The notes: generated by a model from the letters alone, not told the origin. Counted from the first letter of the stretch, positions 27,300-38,201 are shown. The stretch: 64,000 nt of DNA from Candidatus Thiobius zoothamnicola (GCA_030826945.1 JAPQLC010000005.1:124001-188000), one strand, 5' to 3'. Program-made: numbers and translations.

Positions 27300-29162
27300 T
27301 TATTTCGACCATGCTTCCTGCCGCCAAAGCTTAACAATCCGCTCATCGTCGAGACGCTGATCCATGGCACGTAAAGTGGCGATGACCTTCATATCATCTG
27401 GACGCATCATTAGCGCGATGCCATCATAAGAAACCCCCAGCACATGCGAACCCATACGAGTGATTGCGCTTAAACCATTGCGCGCCACTGCATAGCGCTC
27501 ATAACGCTGCTGCTGCAAATCAACCTTGATCATGCCGCCCCAGTAATCGCCGATCACGACGGTATCATCATCCCAGAAGCAAACAGATTTTAGCGATTTA
27601 TTGCCGATCATCAGGGTATGCAGACGTTTCCCTGTCTCAATATCGTGTACTTTCAGACTGAAATCACGCGATACAGACGCCACCATCGTACCCGCCGGAT
27701 TCAGGTCCAGATCGTTGATAATGGCATCATGCGCCTTGTACTCACGCAACATATCACCATCATAATTCCAAGAAACCAGAATACCGTCAGCGCCACAACT
27801 CAGCCCGACTGGTTTTGTGGAGTGCAGCCTTAATGCTTTGACGGCACCGTCATGCACGCGGATTTTATCCAACACGGTGCCAGAAGCATCCACCTTCACA
27901 ATAGCGCCGCTGTAGCACGCGGCGAAAATTTGTCCTTTGGCAGTTGGCAAACGGGAAATACGCACGCTATTTACCGGCCCTTCATTGAGCGCGACCTCCC
28001 GTTCGTTGGACAAACACCCGTCACCCAGGTCGTAAATGTGCAACTTCCGGTTATGCGCCCCGCCAACCACCAGTTGACTTTCCGTATCCAGCGTCACCGC
28101 ATTCATCAACATCCTGCCAGAAGCGGGTTCAACCGCTTGAATCCAACGAGGGTCAGGTTGAGAAAACTCGCCTAAGCGCAAAATGCCGTCATCACTCACC
28201 GTGGTGAACACATTATCGGCGGTAGCAGCGACATCATTGAAACACGCATTACCGGATGAACCCTGCCCACCCAACCGATGCGATAATTGGCCAGTGAGCG
28301 TATCCCAAACCAGGACCGTACCATCAAAGGTTCCGGCGGAAATCATCTTTCCATCCGCAGACCAGGCAATTGAACGCTCCCAAGTACCAGGGATATATTG
28401 CATCTCTGTTTTAAGCTGGAATGTTTCAGGATCCCACACCAAAAGGCGCTGGTCATACGCCGCCGAAAGAATATCGCCATTCGCTGGTGAGATAGCCACT
28501 TTCTTGATGCCTGACTGATGAGCCTCAATCACCTGCACCATGGCTTCTTTCTCAATGTCAAATACCCGAATGCAACCATCATCACAACCCAACACAGCGA
28601 AGCCATGCACGGGATCCACAGCGACGGTATCGGTTTCGTTGTCGAACGGCCCCCAGGTCTGCAATAAATCACCGGTGTCAAGATCCCACTTTCTTAAGGT
28701 CATGTCGTCACCGGCAGAGTAAATATTGCCTGCATGACAGGCTGCCGCCAACACATCCTTTTGATGCCCACGTAAACGCCGCAATATCTGGCCGGACGGG
28801 ATATCCCAAACAATCAGCGTATGATCGCGGGAGGCGGAAACGCCGATGGTTTCACTCACGAAATCAAAGGACTCGACATCATCCTCATGGCCTTTCAGCA
28901 AACTGACCGGCGAATAGTCGCGCAAATTCCAGATGCCAATGGTGTAATCAGAAGAACAAGAAGCGGCCAAACCACCGTCAGCGCTCACTGAAACGGCATT
29001 AGCCAGATGATTGTGATAACCGAGGATTTTTACCGTGTTATCGTCGAAATCAAACACCCCAACCGCAGAATCATAACCAGAAGTGAGAATGCGATGCTCG
29101 CCTGGAATGAAGCAACTACCAGTCACCGGGCCACGGTGTTTACCAAAATCAATAGGATTCAT
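27300..29162 (-). CDS. WD40-repeat protein
   Basis: About 620 residues from ATG 29162 with AAAGGTG upstream; a TTG at 29189 is open but less likely. At least ten WD-like repeats can be seen, ending GIWNLRDY, IVWDIPSG, RKWDLDTG, RVFDIEKE, LVWDPETF, LVWDTLTG, HIYDLGDG, VSWNYDGD and KVHDIETG, with the usual GH about 25 residues earlier. The length fits two seven-bladed propellers. No signal peptide, kinase or enzymatic domain is attached, so it is a cytosolic scaffold. It precedes the RibBA-like gene by 131 bp on the same strand and is divergent from the giant LamG gene. The bound partner is unknown. Confidence 0.9.
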   Translation of the reverse strand: MNPIDFGKHRGPVTGSCFIPGEHRILTSGYDSAVGVFDFDDNTVKILGYHNHLANAVSVSADGGLAASCSSDYTIGIWNLRDYSPVSLLKGHEDDVESFDFVSETIGVSASRDHTLIVWDIPSGQILRRLRGHQKDVLAAACHAGNIYSAGDDMTLRKWDLDTGDLLQTWGPFDNETDTVAVDPVHGFAVLGCDDGCIRVFDIEKEAMVQVIEAHQSGIKKVAISPANGDILSAAYDQRLLVWDPETFQLKTEMQYIPGTWERSIAWSADGKMISAGTFDGTVLVWDTLTGQLSHRLGGQGSSGNACFNDVAATADNVFTTVSDDGILRLGEFSQPDPRWIQAVEPASGRMLMNAVTLDTESQLVVGGAHNRKLHIYDLGDGCLSNEREVALNEGPVNSVRISRLPTAKGQIFAACYSGAIVKVDASGTVLDKIRVHDGAVKALRLHSTKPVGLSCGADGILVSWNYDGDMLREYKAHDAIINDLDLNPAGTMVASVSRDFSLKVHDIETGKRLHTLMIGNKSLKSVCFWDDDTVVIGDYWGGMIKVDLQQQRYERYAVARNGLSAITRMGSHVLGVSYDGIALMMRPDDMKVIATLRAMDQRLDDERIVKLWRQEAWSK

Positions 29163-29435
29163 ATGTGTCACCTTTGCTCCTTCAAGCAATCTCTTTGCTT
29201 AATTTATCCTTAAAATCAGCGCCAATCCTGACGACTCGAACACTTTAGTTTAAGGCAGCCTGACCGAAATCATTTTGGAATGAATCAATTAAAATTGTAA
29301 CAATATAACAATACCCACAGATTGTCAGCTTAAACCCTTATCGTAGCAATAGCAACAACCAGCCTTGTCCAATACGAAATGAGCTTGAAGAGTTAGCGTC
29401 TTCAACAGTTTCCTGGTGCCTGATTGGGAAACGCT

Positions 29436-29675
29436 TTACGGCAGTTTGGCATTTAAGCTGAAGCCAAACCCGATGGTGATTGATACGTCATAGCCCTTCG
29501 CCGCGACCGAAAGTGTTTGGGCGAGGTTTTCAGGGTTAACTTAGCCAAGTGCCACACCGTCAATTATCATTGACGTAGGCTGCGTGCCCCTTAACGAAAC
29601 GGCTTTGGGCGGTTTCGACGGTTTTTTGATTGCCTGGGTAGGTAGCGGGAACGGCTGTTGGATAAAACTCGTCAT
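29436..29675 (-). pseudogene. Small ORF with one in-frame stop, divergent to the giant gene
   Basis: Reading from ATG 29675 gives MTSFIQQPFPLPTQAIKKPS and continues coherently for 44 codons. A TAA at 29543-29541 interrupts, then the same frame goes on for another 34 codons (VNPENLAQTLSVAAKGYDVS, FGFSLNAKLP) to a stop. A single C-to-T change (CAA to TAA) would explain the break. The composition looks coding on both sides, but I recognise no family. It lies in the 590-bp gap between the WD40 and LamG genes, which otherwise shows no clear feature. It may be a recently killed small gene. Confidence 0.4.
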
Positions 29676-29751
29676 TGATTGTGCCCAGTTTGCGTGGTAG
29701 AAGGGCCGTGAAGTTAACCGTTAATCCTTTGCTTAAAGCGAGGCCGCCACA

Positions 29752-32700
29752 GTGACTACCTATAACGCAACCCAGCAACTCATCAAAAGTTATTCGGACA
29801 AAACCTACAAATACACGACAACTATCAATCACAGGGGCACTGTGGTGGCATTCGCCATGGATGACCAGCGTCGGGTTCATTATGCGGTACTGGACATGGG
29901 CCGTGCCGATGCGAAAAAAGGTGAGCTTGATGTCAATTATTGGCCTGAAGATCCCAAAGAACTAAGATTTCCAGGTGAAATCGAGCAAGTAGGCTATAGC
30001 ATTACCGGGGCGACAGCCATGCCCCTGGTTAAAAAGGGGGGGCGATTAGAGGCCAAACCCGGTACCCTGCGCCCCGAAGAAATTGATGGATTTCTATCCA
30101 CCACGGCACGCTTAACGGGAGATGCGCCTTTCCAGGTATTTTCCGACAATAAACATATTTTTGTTTTCCGCCAATCCCTGCCTGTAGACCATGCCGATAT
30201 GGTGCACAAGTTGCAAACAGGCGGAGCCTCGGGAGATAGCGCTCGACCAGAGGATGAATTTGTCCTGCATGAGGGAGCCAGGGTTCCTCTGGTTGACAAT
30301 ACGTTACTATGTGATCGCTTTATCTTGGCAGGGGCCAAGCTACAATCCAAATTGGAAGTCAGATATCGGCGTTCGCGTCACAAGACCCGTGCGGCAGGGG
30401 CAACCGATAGCCTGGGCGCCAAAGACATGGAAGGGCGGCCCTTTTTTGAACCCACCCAGGAGTTGGCCTTTATCAAAAATCTACAGCAAGGCCGTTTTTC
30501 CGTACTGCAATTACCCACTGAGGTATCCAGCGTCAAACGCTGGCAAATCTTCAGCCACAATAGCGCCTCGAATCAAATTGACAGCTTCAATCTGGAAGTC
30601 AGTGGCGATGGCCTGTTTAATCCGGCAGGCACCCAACTTTACACCAGCCCGGATGCGCAATATCAAAATGCCGTATTGGAACGCGAACCCGGGAATTGTC
30701 CCTTTACCGGGTTACCCCTTATTCCGGTGGTGAGCGAGCGTGGCTTTGCGGAATCCTGTCTCTCTTTGGATGGCAAAGGCCATGTAAAAGCCGACATCGA
30801 AACGTGGAATGCCGAGGCATTTACCCTTGAACTCTGGGTTAAACCGACACATACCAATCAAGCCAAATCGACAGGGTTGTTCGCTTCCATGCAAGGGGCT
30901 GACGCCAACTCGTTCCAGATTGACTTCGATAGTGAGGGAAACTATCGATTTAATCATACCGAAAAGGCTGTTGAGATCGGCCCGGCAAAAACCGACTGGC
31001 AGCATCTGGCGGTTAGCTATGATGGTAAAACGTTGCGCACCTATCTGGATGGCGATACCACCCATGAAAGTGAGGTTTCGCTGACCGCCCTGTTCAAAAC
31101 CTTCACGCTCGGAATTAACCGAGGAGGAGATCGTTTGTTCTCAGGTTGTATAGATGAGGTGCGTGTCTGGGATTATGCCCGCTATGCAATTGACATTCAG
31201 GCGAATAAAAATCGCCGCTTGATTGGTGATGAACCAAGCTTGAAGACCTATTATCGTTTTGATGAAGGAAGTGGCAAGCATCTGTCGGATCAGACCGGCA
31301 ATGGTCATGATGGCGCAGTCCAGGGTGAGGCCAACTGGGCGGCGTCTAATGCGCCCATTGGCGATCACCCCTCCGTGCGACGCAGTAGCTTTGCTTTGGT
31401 AGCCGAACAAACTGACCCGATTGAGATTACTCAGCCCGCACCGCCGCCAGCACCCGCAAAAACGCAGAAACAGATTATTACCACTACAGAAACCATTCAG
31501 GAATCATTTACCTCTCAGTGTTTGTCTTTTGATGGTTCCAACTATGTCGAAATACCCCACAACCAAAGTTTATCCACGAACAAATTTACTGTCTCACTGT
31601 GGGCTAAGGTGACTGGCGGACAGAGTCACCGTTCGCCAATCACCTTCCGAGATGATTATCCGCAAAGGGGGTTTATCTTATATGCAACTAACTCATGGTC
31701 GTTAATTATAGGAAAAGGAAAAGGATGGGAATCAATAGGTGGCCCTGATGTTAAGCTCAACCAGTGGGTTCATCTTGCTGCTACTCACAATGGTTCCCGG
31801 ATGGAGTTGTTCGTTGATGGTATCTCAGTTGGCGCAAAAGCGGTTGTGATGTCCCCTAATACCCAAAGACCATTACGCATTGGCGCCGGAGGCACTGAAG
31901 GTCCGGCGAGATACCATTTTCAAGGCGATATTGCCGAGGTGCAGCTCTGGAATACAGTGCATAATCAAGAAGAAATCCAGGCAAATATGCATCGGCGTTT
32001 AGTGGGCGATGAAACTGGTTTACTGGCTTACTACACCTTTGATGAAGGCAGCGGCAATATCGCGACAGACCAATCAGGCCACGGCCATCAAGGAACATTA
32101 CAAGGCAATCCAAACTGGCGACAAGCAGGCATTAGCCTGGAACGGGAAGTTGAAATCCTGAAAGAGGAAGTGATTGAAGTTCCTGCGGAGGCTGAAGAAG
32201 TAGAACCCCCGCCGCCCCTTGTGATTGATCATTCAGGTGCCAGAACTTTGGTTGGCGGACTATCCGCCCGCCTGTACTATCAACAAGAAGCAACCGCAAC
32301 GGGCTATGACGGTCAGAGCAAACCGATGAAAAAGAATGCCCGGGTCATGCTTGCAGCACCCACCATAGCAACAGGCCAGCCTGAAAGCGCGGCCCTTGCG
32401 ACTGTGGATTTTGCTGTTTCACGCCAGGGCCGTTTAGCTCAGATTCCCGATGCATTGACGCTGCCTGTTTTGCATCGGCCTGAGAATGCCGGTGATGCCA
32501 GCGCTATTAGCCAGTTGGAAGGAACCATCCGTGGCCTGAATCAGGATATTGAGCGATTATCCGATGAAATTGCAAGAGCCCGCGCGGCGATCGCTGGCAA
32601 AGGTTCTTTGCAGACACAAAAGCAAAACCTTGAAACCGAGCTGCCTAATCTGCGAACCCAGTTAACCAATGCGCGTAATAATCCCCGCAACTACTGGTTC

Positions 32701-35700
32701 CGTTTGCAGATCAAGGCCAATGGAAAGTACTTCATGCAGAATCCGAATCATAAAGATCGGATTATTCAAACCTCAAGCGTCAGCAATGCTGATGAGTTCA
32801 AATTTGAATCTTACCGCAGTTACTATAACCAATACCTCCTGCATCGCCGCCTTGGCATGGATATGTGGGTGCACAATGATGACTATCTCGGACTGAGTGA
32901 TGGTTTTATACAATCACGTATCATCATAGTAACTTTTCATGACAATGATTATGTTTCTCTTAAAGGGGGATATGATTACGCCGAAGATCGAACAATCTCT
33001 GCAAGTACTGGCAGTCACCATATCACGAGAACCAATAACCCATCGCATAATTACGACAAGTTCCATTTAATTAAAACCGACCCCTGCAACAATACGGTCA
33101 GTAATCTTGAAAGTCGGATTAGTAGTAAACAAAAAACGCTTGTCACAGTCACTGCTCAGCTAAACCAGATGCAGGCTGAAGAAGTGGTGCTACGCCAGAA
33201 AGAAGCGGATATGGTTGATAAGCAGAATCTGCTGTTAAACAAAAGATCTGAACTCAATCTGCTGAGTGGCGGTGGACAAGGCGAGATTAGTTTGCCAATG
33301 CGTCATACCCACAGTGATCCTGCAGGCCTGACCGTGAGCGGCGCCTTGTTGGCTTTCGCCAGATCAGCAGATACGCCATTATTATTTGACAGCGCCAATG
33401 GCAAGCTCACAACCTATTACCGCAGCCCCGAAGGGCAGCTACTGGCCGGATATCTGGATATCAATGTGGCCCGTGCGCGCTTTGAGATTGCCCGTGGCAA
33501 TGACCGAATTCTCTTCCTGGCCCGTTCAGCTGGTTCACACCCGGATGAGATCAGTATCGCCATCGTTCCAGGCAATAGCGCCGATACCTGCACCCTGACC
33601 ATCGCCAATCCCGGCCTTGAGTTGACTGAAGTCTGGCAGGATCTGCCGCGTAATCCGCGTGACTTCGCAGCTATTGTGAATGGTCAGACCAAGCTGCCCG
33701 AAGGGGTAACAGCCAGTGTCACCCCAATAACCTATAGCCTGGCCCAAGGTTCCACCCAGTTGGTCGTTTTACCCCAAGACAACGCAACCATTTTCAATGG
33801 CACAGCCACCCGGTCGATCCGTGGCGTCAATTGCCAGTGGATCGCTGATGCGCCCGGCCAAGCCTACCACTTTGATGGCGATAAACACCGACTGACTGCA
33901 ACCGATGAACTGGATCGTTTTGCCCCGGAGGCCAACCTGACGATCGAAAGCTGGGCGAATCCCAGTGTGGCGAATCGATCTGTACGCCTGTTGCATTACA
34001 ATGGGCAAAAATCCGCTTATTTCCTGGGTTTGCAGCAAGCCGAGAGTCAGACCGGATTCGCCTTTGATGGTAATGACCAAATCAGCTACCCGCTGCCGGA
34101 AGATCTGCTTGACTTCAACCGCAGCTTCACCCTTGAATGTTGGGTGTACTTTGGCGCCATGGAAAAATGGAAATACGTGTTCCATGTCTCGAAGGACAGC
34201 AAAAACTTCATGCAGTTGCTTACCAATAGCAGCAGCGAGAACAAGCTACAACTCACCATCCAGCAAGCAGGCGCTGTCTATCAGAAAGCATCAAACTTTC
34301 TTCCCCAACTTGAGACCTGGTACCATGTGGCTTGCGTCTGGGATGCTGAAAACCAGCACTGTCAGCTACTGATTGATGGTGATGAACAAATCTATAGTGG
34401 GGTTGGCAATCCAACCGGTGTCAATCAGATTGGCTTTTCGATCGGTGCGCGCATCAACGGTAATAGTGGTATGCAAGGCCATGTCGATGAAGTGCGTCTG
34501 TGGAATTATGCGCGAACTCAGGGAGATGTACAGTTGGGGCAATATCGCCGCGCCTACAGGGATGAAGCCGGATTATTGGCGCATTACACCTTTGAAGATG
34601 GCGAGCCGCTTGATCGCAGCGGCAATGGTTATCATGGCGTCACTCATGGCGATCCATCTCAGGCGGCCGCCTGCACAAGTTTGCGGCGTTATCATTTGGT
34701 TGCCGGAGTCAGCGCCGGTCAGGGCGATAACCACGAAGGCCAGCAGATACTACGCAGTACATCTGCCCTGGAAGCCAACCACTGGAGCCATCTGGCCTGT
34801 ACCTTCGCCCAGTCGTATGCCTTGCATTTCGATGGCGGTGATGATTATCTTGATTGTGGCCATGGCTTTGTCCTCGACATCCTTGACGACCTGACATTGG
34901 AACTGTTTATACAAGTGCCTCAGGTCAGCCGTACGCATGGTCTGCTCAGCAAAGGCCGTCTGGGGCAAACCAACCAGAGCGTACCCTATCAACTGGCTCT
35001 GGAGCGCGGCGGCAGGCTTTGTTTTACGTTTGAAGATGGCGATGGCAAGCGCCACGACTGTCGTTCAACCCAATCCCTAAGCGCCGGTGCTTTCCATCGC
35101 ATTGCGGTAACGCGCAAAAAAGGCATGACCCAGAGTGAGAAAAAAGGCATCAAAGACTTCGAGTTCACCGATGCTGAAGGCAATATACAAACCCAGCAAC
35201 TGGAAATGATCGAATCCCTGGATATTGAGGAATGGGTCGATATCACCTTTTATATTGATGGTGAAGCTGCGGGAACAAGCCGCTACACGGGTCAAACCCC
35301 ATCCGGCAATGATGACAACCTGGAGATCGGTCGCATTAGTACGCCCGGTGGCCAGACCGCCTACACTGAGGGAACCATCAGCGAAGTGCGGCTGTGGCGC
35401 ACGGCGCGCAAGGCCAACCAAATCGCCACCGCTATCGAAGGCAACGAACAAGGTTTAATCAGCTGGTGGCGGTTTGAAGAACAACAAGGCAATGTGGCCA
35501 TGGATAGCAAAAGCGACAATCACGCCAAGATACAGGGGGCGCAACGCGTCAGGAATCCGGATCCAGTCGGCAGTCAACTCGAAATGTATATCAATGGGAT
35601 ACCGGTTTCCACCCAGCTGGTTGGTGACACCGAAACCTGGCAACAGCAAGGCTGGGGCGAACCTCAGTTCAGTCTTGGCGGTATGCTCCAAAAGGGAGCG

Positions 35701-37968
35701 GGACAGGTTCTGTTCAACGGCATGCTGGAAGAAATCCGCATCTGGCGTATCGTTCGCACCCGGGAGCAACTCCTGGATAACCTGTTTGGACGACTCAAGG
35801 GTGAAAAACAGGATTTGATTGCTTATTACACCTTTGATGAATCCTCCACTGCGAACCAAGCGGACAAGCTCTACGACAATGGACTGGGTGGCTGTCACAT
35901 TGATTTGCCGACGGGTGATCAAAAGCCCGCCGCCATGTTGTCCACCGCGCCCATCAGCAATGATGCCTCCATTGTCCGTTCAGCCTTGTCCGGTCTGGAA
36001 ACCACCTTCCAAAGCACAGTTGACAGCACCCCGTCAGTGCAGGAATATGGGGATATGCAGCGTGATCGCGATGGCAATACCACGGGGGTCATGAAACGCT
36101 GCTACAGCTATCTGCACAAGGGTCGTTGGTATCTCTATACCGGCTATAAGGTTGGCAACTTGGTGGCTGAGTGGATCGGTCAGGCCCAGTTCGACCCTCA
36201 GGTCATCGGTTATGTTGAAGGGGTCGCCCCGCTTCCCAGTGAAAACCTCACCGATGGCGCCATGAGTTCGCAATATGAAAACTACGCCTTCGTTGAGACC
36301 TTATCCAATCTTGAGATTGTCGAGAGTGAAAGTGTTAATTACACCGTGTCTTCGTCAACCGAAGGCAGTATTGATGCATCCTTTGATTCCGGCCTGTCCA
36401 AAGGATTTGAGATTGGCTCATCAATTCTGACAGCACCTTTTGGTTTTGGCGTATCAACACCCATTGTTGAAGCTGAAATCAATGTTGGTATCAGCCGTCA
36501 TGCCGAAGGCAGTGCCGGTTGGGACAATGAGCAAAGTTTTGGCACCTCAATTAATCGTACCCGCAATTTATCCGTCGCCCTGGGTGGTAGTTGGGAAAGT
36601 CCCGAGCAAGACAAGCAACTCAACCCAGCGGTAGGACGGCGCTTGCTGCCGGGGAATATGGGTTTTGCCCTGGTGCAGTCGGAAACGGCCGACATCTTCG
36701 CCATGCGCTTGGCGCATAACAATGCCCTAGTTTCATTCCGCATGCAGCCCAACCCGGATATTCCCAAAGACTGGAACCTAATCCCCTTCCCGATTAATCC
36801 CCGCTATGTGAAGCAGGGTACCCTGGACGGTCGCATCGGTTACGATGCCCAGGGTTCAGTGGTGTTGGATCCCGATTATCCAAATGTGGTGGGCTATGGC
36901 GAATACAGCTATTTCAAACCCCGTGAGGCCTATGCCCTGAAGCGTCGCATTCAACGCGAAGAACAGCAATTACGCCATTATTACGAAACCATCGCCAACG
37001 AAGTCGAAACCAACGTCCAGGCCAATCAATCCGTTGGTGCCGTATCAGGGGCTGCGTTCCAGGCGATGTCATCCTTAGATCCATCACTGGGCAAAGCAAT
37101 GGAGGATTTGGCAAGCTCAAATCAGGCTGGCAGTCAGCCCACGGAGTTACCGCAAAAATTCGCCAAACGCAATTTGGTCAATACCTATGTCTGGACTGCC
37201 GATGGTGGAATGTTTGCCGAAACCACCGAAACCACCGACGTCCGCACCGAAAGCACCAGCAGTTCGTTTTCGCTAAACAGCTCGACTAATGCCAGCGTTG
37301 AAGCTGAATTAAGCTTCTTTGGTGTTGGCTTGAACCTCGAATTTGAGGCATCTATGAGCGGAGGGTACTCGACCAGTCGCAGCAGTGATAAAGAGAGCGA
37401 AAAATCCTTTAGCATTGAGGTTGTTGTGGACCCTCCGGGTGACCTGCAAGTCTATCAACCCAAACCGGGAGGCGGCATGCAACGGCTTTACGATGACGAT
37501 GGCAATCCGGTCAGCGCTGCGGGTAAGGTCGATGCATATCGCTTTATGACCTTCTATCTGGATAGCGATAAGAATAACTTTGAGGACCTATACAACAAGG
37601 TGGTCGATCCGATCTGGCTGGCGGAAAGCGACCATCCCAATGCAATCGCCCTGCGTCAGGCCAACCAGGCGGCGAAAAAACCGGCCTGCTGGCGTTTGTT
37701 GCACCGGGTCACCTTTGTCAGCCGTCTGTTACCGGATTTTGCCAATTCCGTAGAACCCTCTCTCCCGGTGGCGATGAAAGCGGAAAACATCGACAGCAAC
37801 TGGCAACTGATCCAAAAATTGGAACCCTTTGTGCGCGATAAAACCGGCGACGCAGTGGCCTTTGCTGATGCAGTACGTGAAGCGCTGAATCGTTACCTGC
37901 CTGAATTGATACCCCATAGCACCGAGATTATTCAATATCTTAAACTTTACTATGGCATGACTGAATAG
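29752..37968 (+). CDS. Giant LamG/concanavalin-like repeat protein with possible pore-forming C-terminus
   Basis: 2738 residues from a GTG start with GCGAGG upstream. There is no signal peptide. Residues 1-330 are unrecognised. LamG-like jellyrolls (CLSFDGxxxYVEI ... W.HLA...G....LYVDG ... I.EVRLW....) lie at about 334-530, 588-789, 1435-1638 and 1688-1931, with partial copies near 1371-1430 and 1941-2055. Proline-rich (about 561-575) and Glu-rich (about 800-823) linkers join the early modules. Two coiled coils (about 917-973 and 1115-1171) bracket a beta-trefoil-like segment (about 980-1110, NGKYFMQNPNHKD). Residues 2060-2738 contain two Ser/Thr-rich amphipathic stretches (YTVSSSTEGSIDASF and SSSFSLNSSTNASVEAELSF), each followed by Gly-rich hydrophobic runs, resembling membrane-inserting hairpins. 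Target binding plus pore formation is an inference; the export route is unknown. Confidence 0.85.
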   Translation: MTTYNATQQLIKSYSDKTYKYTTTINHRGTVVAFAMDDQRRVHYAVLDMGRADAKKGELDVNYWPEDPKELRFPGEIEQVGYSITGATAMPLVKKGGRLEAKPGTLRPEEIDGFLSTTARLTGDAPFQVFSDNKHIFVFRQSLPVDHADMVHKLQTGGASGDSARPEDEFVLHEGARVPLVDNTLLCDRFILAGAKLQSKLEVRYRRSRHKTRAAGATDSLGAKDMEGRPFFEPTQELAFIKNLQQGRFSVLQLPTEVSSVKRWQIFSHNSASNQIDSFNLEVSGDGLFNPAGTQLYTSPDAQYQNAVLEREPGNCPFTGLPLIPVVSERGFAESCLSLDGKGHVKADIETWNAEAFTLELWVKPTHTNQAKSTGLFASMQGADANSFQIDFDSEGNYRFNHTEKAVEIGPAKTDWQHLAVSYDGKTLRTYLDGDTTHESEVSLTALFKTFTLGINRGGDRLFSGCIDEVRVWDYARYAIDIQANKNRRLIGDEPSLKTYYRFDEGSGKHLSDQTGNGHDGAVQGEANWAASNAPIGDHPSVRRSSFALVAEQTDPIEITQPAPPPAPAKTQKQIITTTETIQESFTSQCLSFDGSNYVEIPHNQSLSTNKFTVSLWAKVTGGQSHRSPITFRDDYPQRGFILYATNSWSLIIGKGKGWESIGGPDVKLNQWVHLAATHNGSRMELFVDGISVGAKAVVMSPNTQRPLRIGAGGTEGPARYHFQGDIAEVQLWNTVHNQEEIQANMHRRLVGDETGLLAYYTFDEGSGNIATDQSGHGHQGTLQGNPNWRQAGISLEREVEILKEEVIEVPAEAEEVEPPPPLVIDHSGARTLVGGLSARLYYQQEATATGYDGQSKPMKKNARVMLAAPTIATGQPESAALATVDFAVSRQGRLAQIPDALTLPVLHRPENAGDASAISQLEGTIRGLNQDIERLSDEIARARAAIAGKGSLQTQKQNLETELPNLRTQLTNARNNPRNYWFRLQIKANGKYFMQNPNHKDRIIQTSSVSNADEFKFESYRSYYNQYLLHRRLGMDMWVHNDDYLGLSDGFIQSRIIIVTFHDNDYVSLKGGYDYAEDRTISASTGSHHITRTNNPSHNYDKFHLIKTDPCNNTVSNLESRISSKQKTLVTVTAQLNQMQAEEVVLRQKEADMVDKQNLLLNKRSELNLLSGGGQGEISLPMRHTHSDPAGLTVSGALLAFARSADTPLLFDSANGKLTTYYRSPEGQLLAGYLDINVARARFEIARGNDRILFLARSAGSHPDEISIAIVPGNSADTCTLTIANPGLELTEVWQDLPRNPRDFAAIVNGQTKLPEGVTASVTPITYSLAQGSTQLVVLPQDNATIFNGTATRSIRGVNCQWIADAPGQAYHFDGDKHRLTATDELDRFAPEANLTIESWANPSVANRSVRLLHYNGQKSAYFLGLQQAESQTGFAFDGNDQISYPLPEDLLDFNRSFTLECWVYFGAMEKWKYVFHVSKDSKNFMQLLTNSSSENKLQLTIQQAGAVYQKASNFLPQLETWYHVACVWDAENQHCQLLIDGDEQIYSGVGNPTGVNQIGFSIGARINGNSGMQGHVDEVRLWNYARTQGDVQLGQYRRAYRDEAGLLAHYTFEDGEPLDRSGNGYHGVTHGDPSQAAACTSLRRYHLVAGVSAGQGDNHEGQQILRSTSALEANHWSHLACTFAQSYALHFDGGDDYLDCGHGFVLDILDDLTLELFIQVPQVSRTHGLLSKGRLGQTNQSVPYQLALERGGRLCFTFEDGDGKRHDCRSTQSLSAGAFHRIAVTRKKGMTQSEKKGIKDFEFTDAEGNIQTQQLEMIESLDIEEWVDITFYIDGEAAGTSRYTGQTPSGNDDNLEIGRISTPGGQTAYTEGTISEVRLWRTARKANQIATAIEGNEQGLISWWRFEEQQGNVAMDSKSDNHAKIQGAQRVRNPDPVGSQLEMYINGIPVSTQLVGDTETWQQQGWGEPQFSLGGMLQKGAGQVLFNGMLEEIRIWRIVRTREQLLDNLFGRLKGEKQDLIAYYTFDESSTANQADKLYDNGLGGCHIDLPTGDQKPAAMLSTAPISNDASIVRSALSGLETTFQSTVDSTPSVQEYGDMQRDRDGNTTGVMKRCYSYLHKGRWYLYTGYKVGNLVAEWIGQAQFDPQVIGYVEGVAPLPSENLTDGAMSSQYENYAFVETLSNLEIVESESVNYTVSSSTEGSIDASFDSGLSKGFEIGSSILTAPFGFGVSTPIVEAEINVGISRHAEGSAGWDNEQSFGTSINRTRNLSVALGGSWESPEQDKQLNPAVGRRLLPGNMGFALVQSETADIFAMRLAHNNALVSFRMQPNPDIPKDWNLIPFPINPRYVKQGTLDGRIGYDAQGSVVLDPDYPNVVGYGEYSYFKPREAYALKRRIQREEQQLRHYYETIANEVETNVQANQSVGAVSGAAFQAMSSLDPSLGKAMEDLASSNQAGSQPTELPQKFAKRNLVNTYVWTADGGMFAETTETTDVRTESTSSSFSLNSSTNASVEAELSFFGVGLNLEFEASMSGGYSTSRSSDKESEKSFSIEVVVDPPGDLQVYQPKPGGGMQRLYDDDGNPVSAAGKVDAYRFMTFYLDSDKNNFEDLYNKVVDPIWLAESDHPNAIALRQANQAAKKPACWRLLHRVTFVSRLLPDFANSVEPSLPVAMKAENIDSNWQLIQKLEPFVRDKTGDAVAFADAVREALNRYLPELIPHSTEIIQYLKLYYGMTE

Positions 37969-38201
37969 ATCGCCCTGCTATCGTTGGAGGTTTCGCTTCT
38001 TTAATACCCGCACAATAATAAGTTATGATAAAAGGCATCTTTTCCCTTTGAGGAATGAAGCTGATGCGGGTACGCACATTAGAACTGAATCAAGGGCAAC
38101 GCAACAAATTGGAAACGGGCCACAAAGAAGGGAAGACCGCGCGGTTTCGGCAACGCTGCCAGATCATCCTGTTGAAGAGTCAGGGCCGCACGGCGAAGTC
38201 G

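Noticed and set aside
29560..29880. 106-codon minus-strand ORF overlapping the giant gene start
   Set aside because: Its first half is antisense to the LamG gene, and a different frame in the same gap reads better (the small nonsense-broken ORF).
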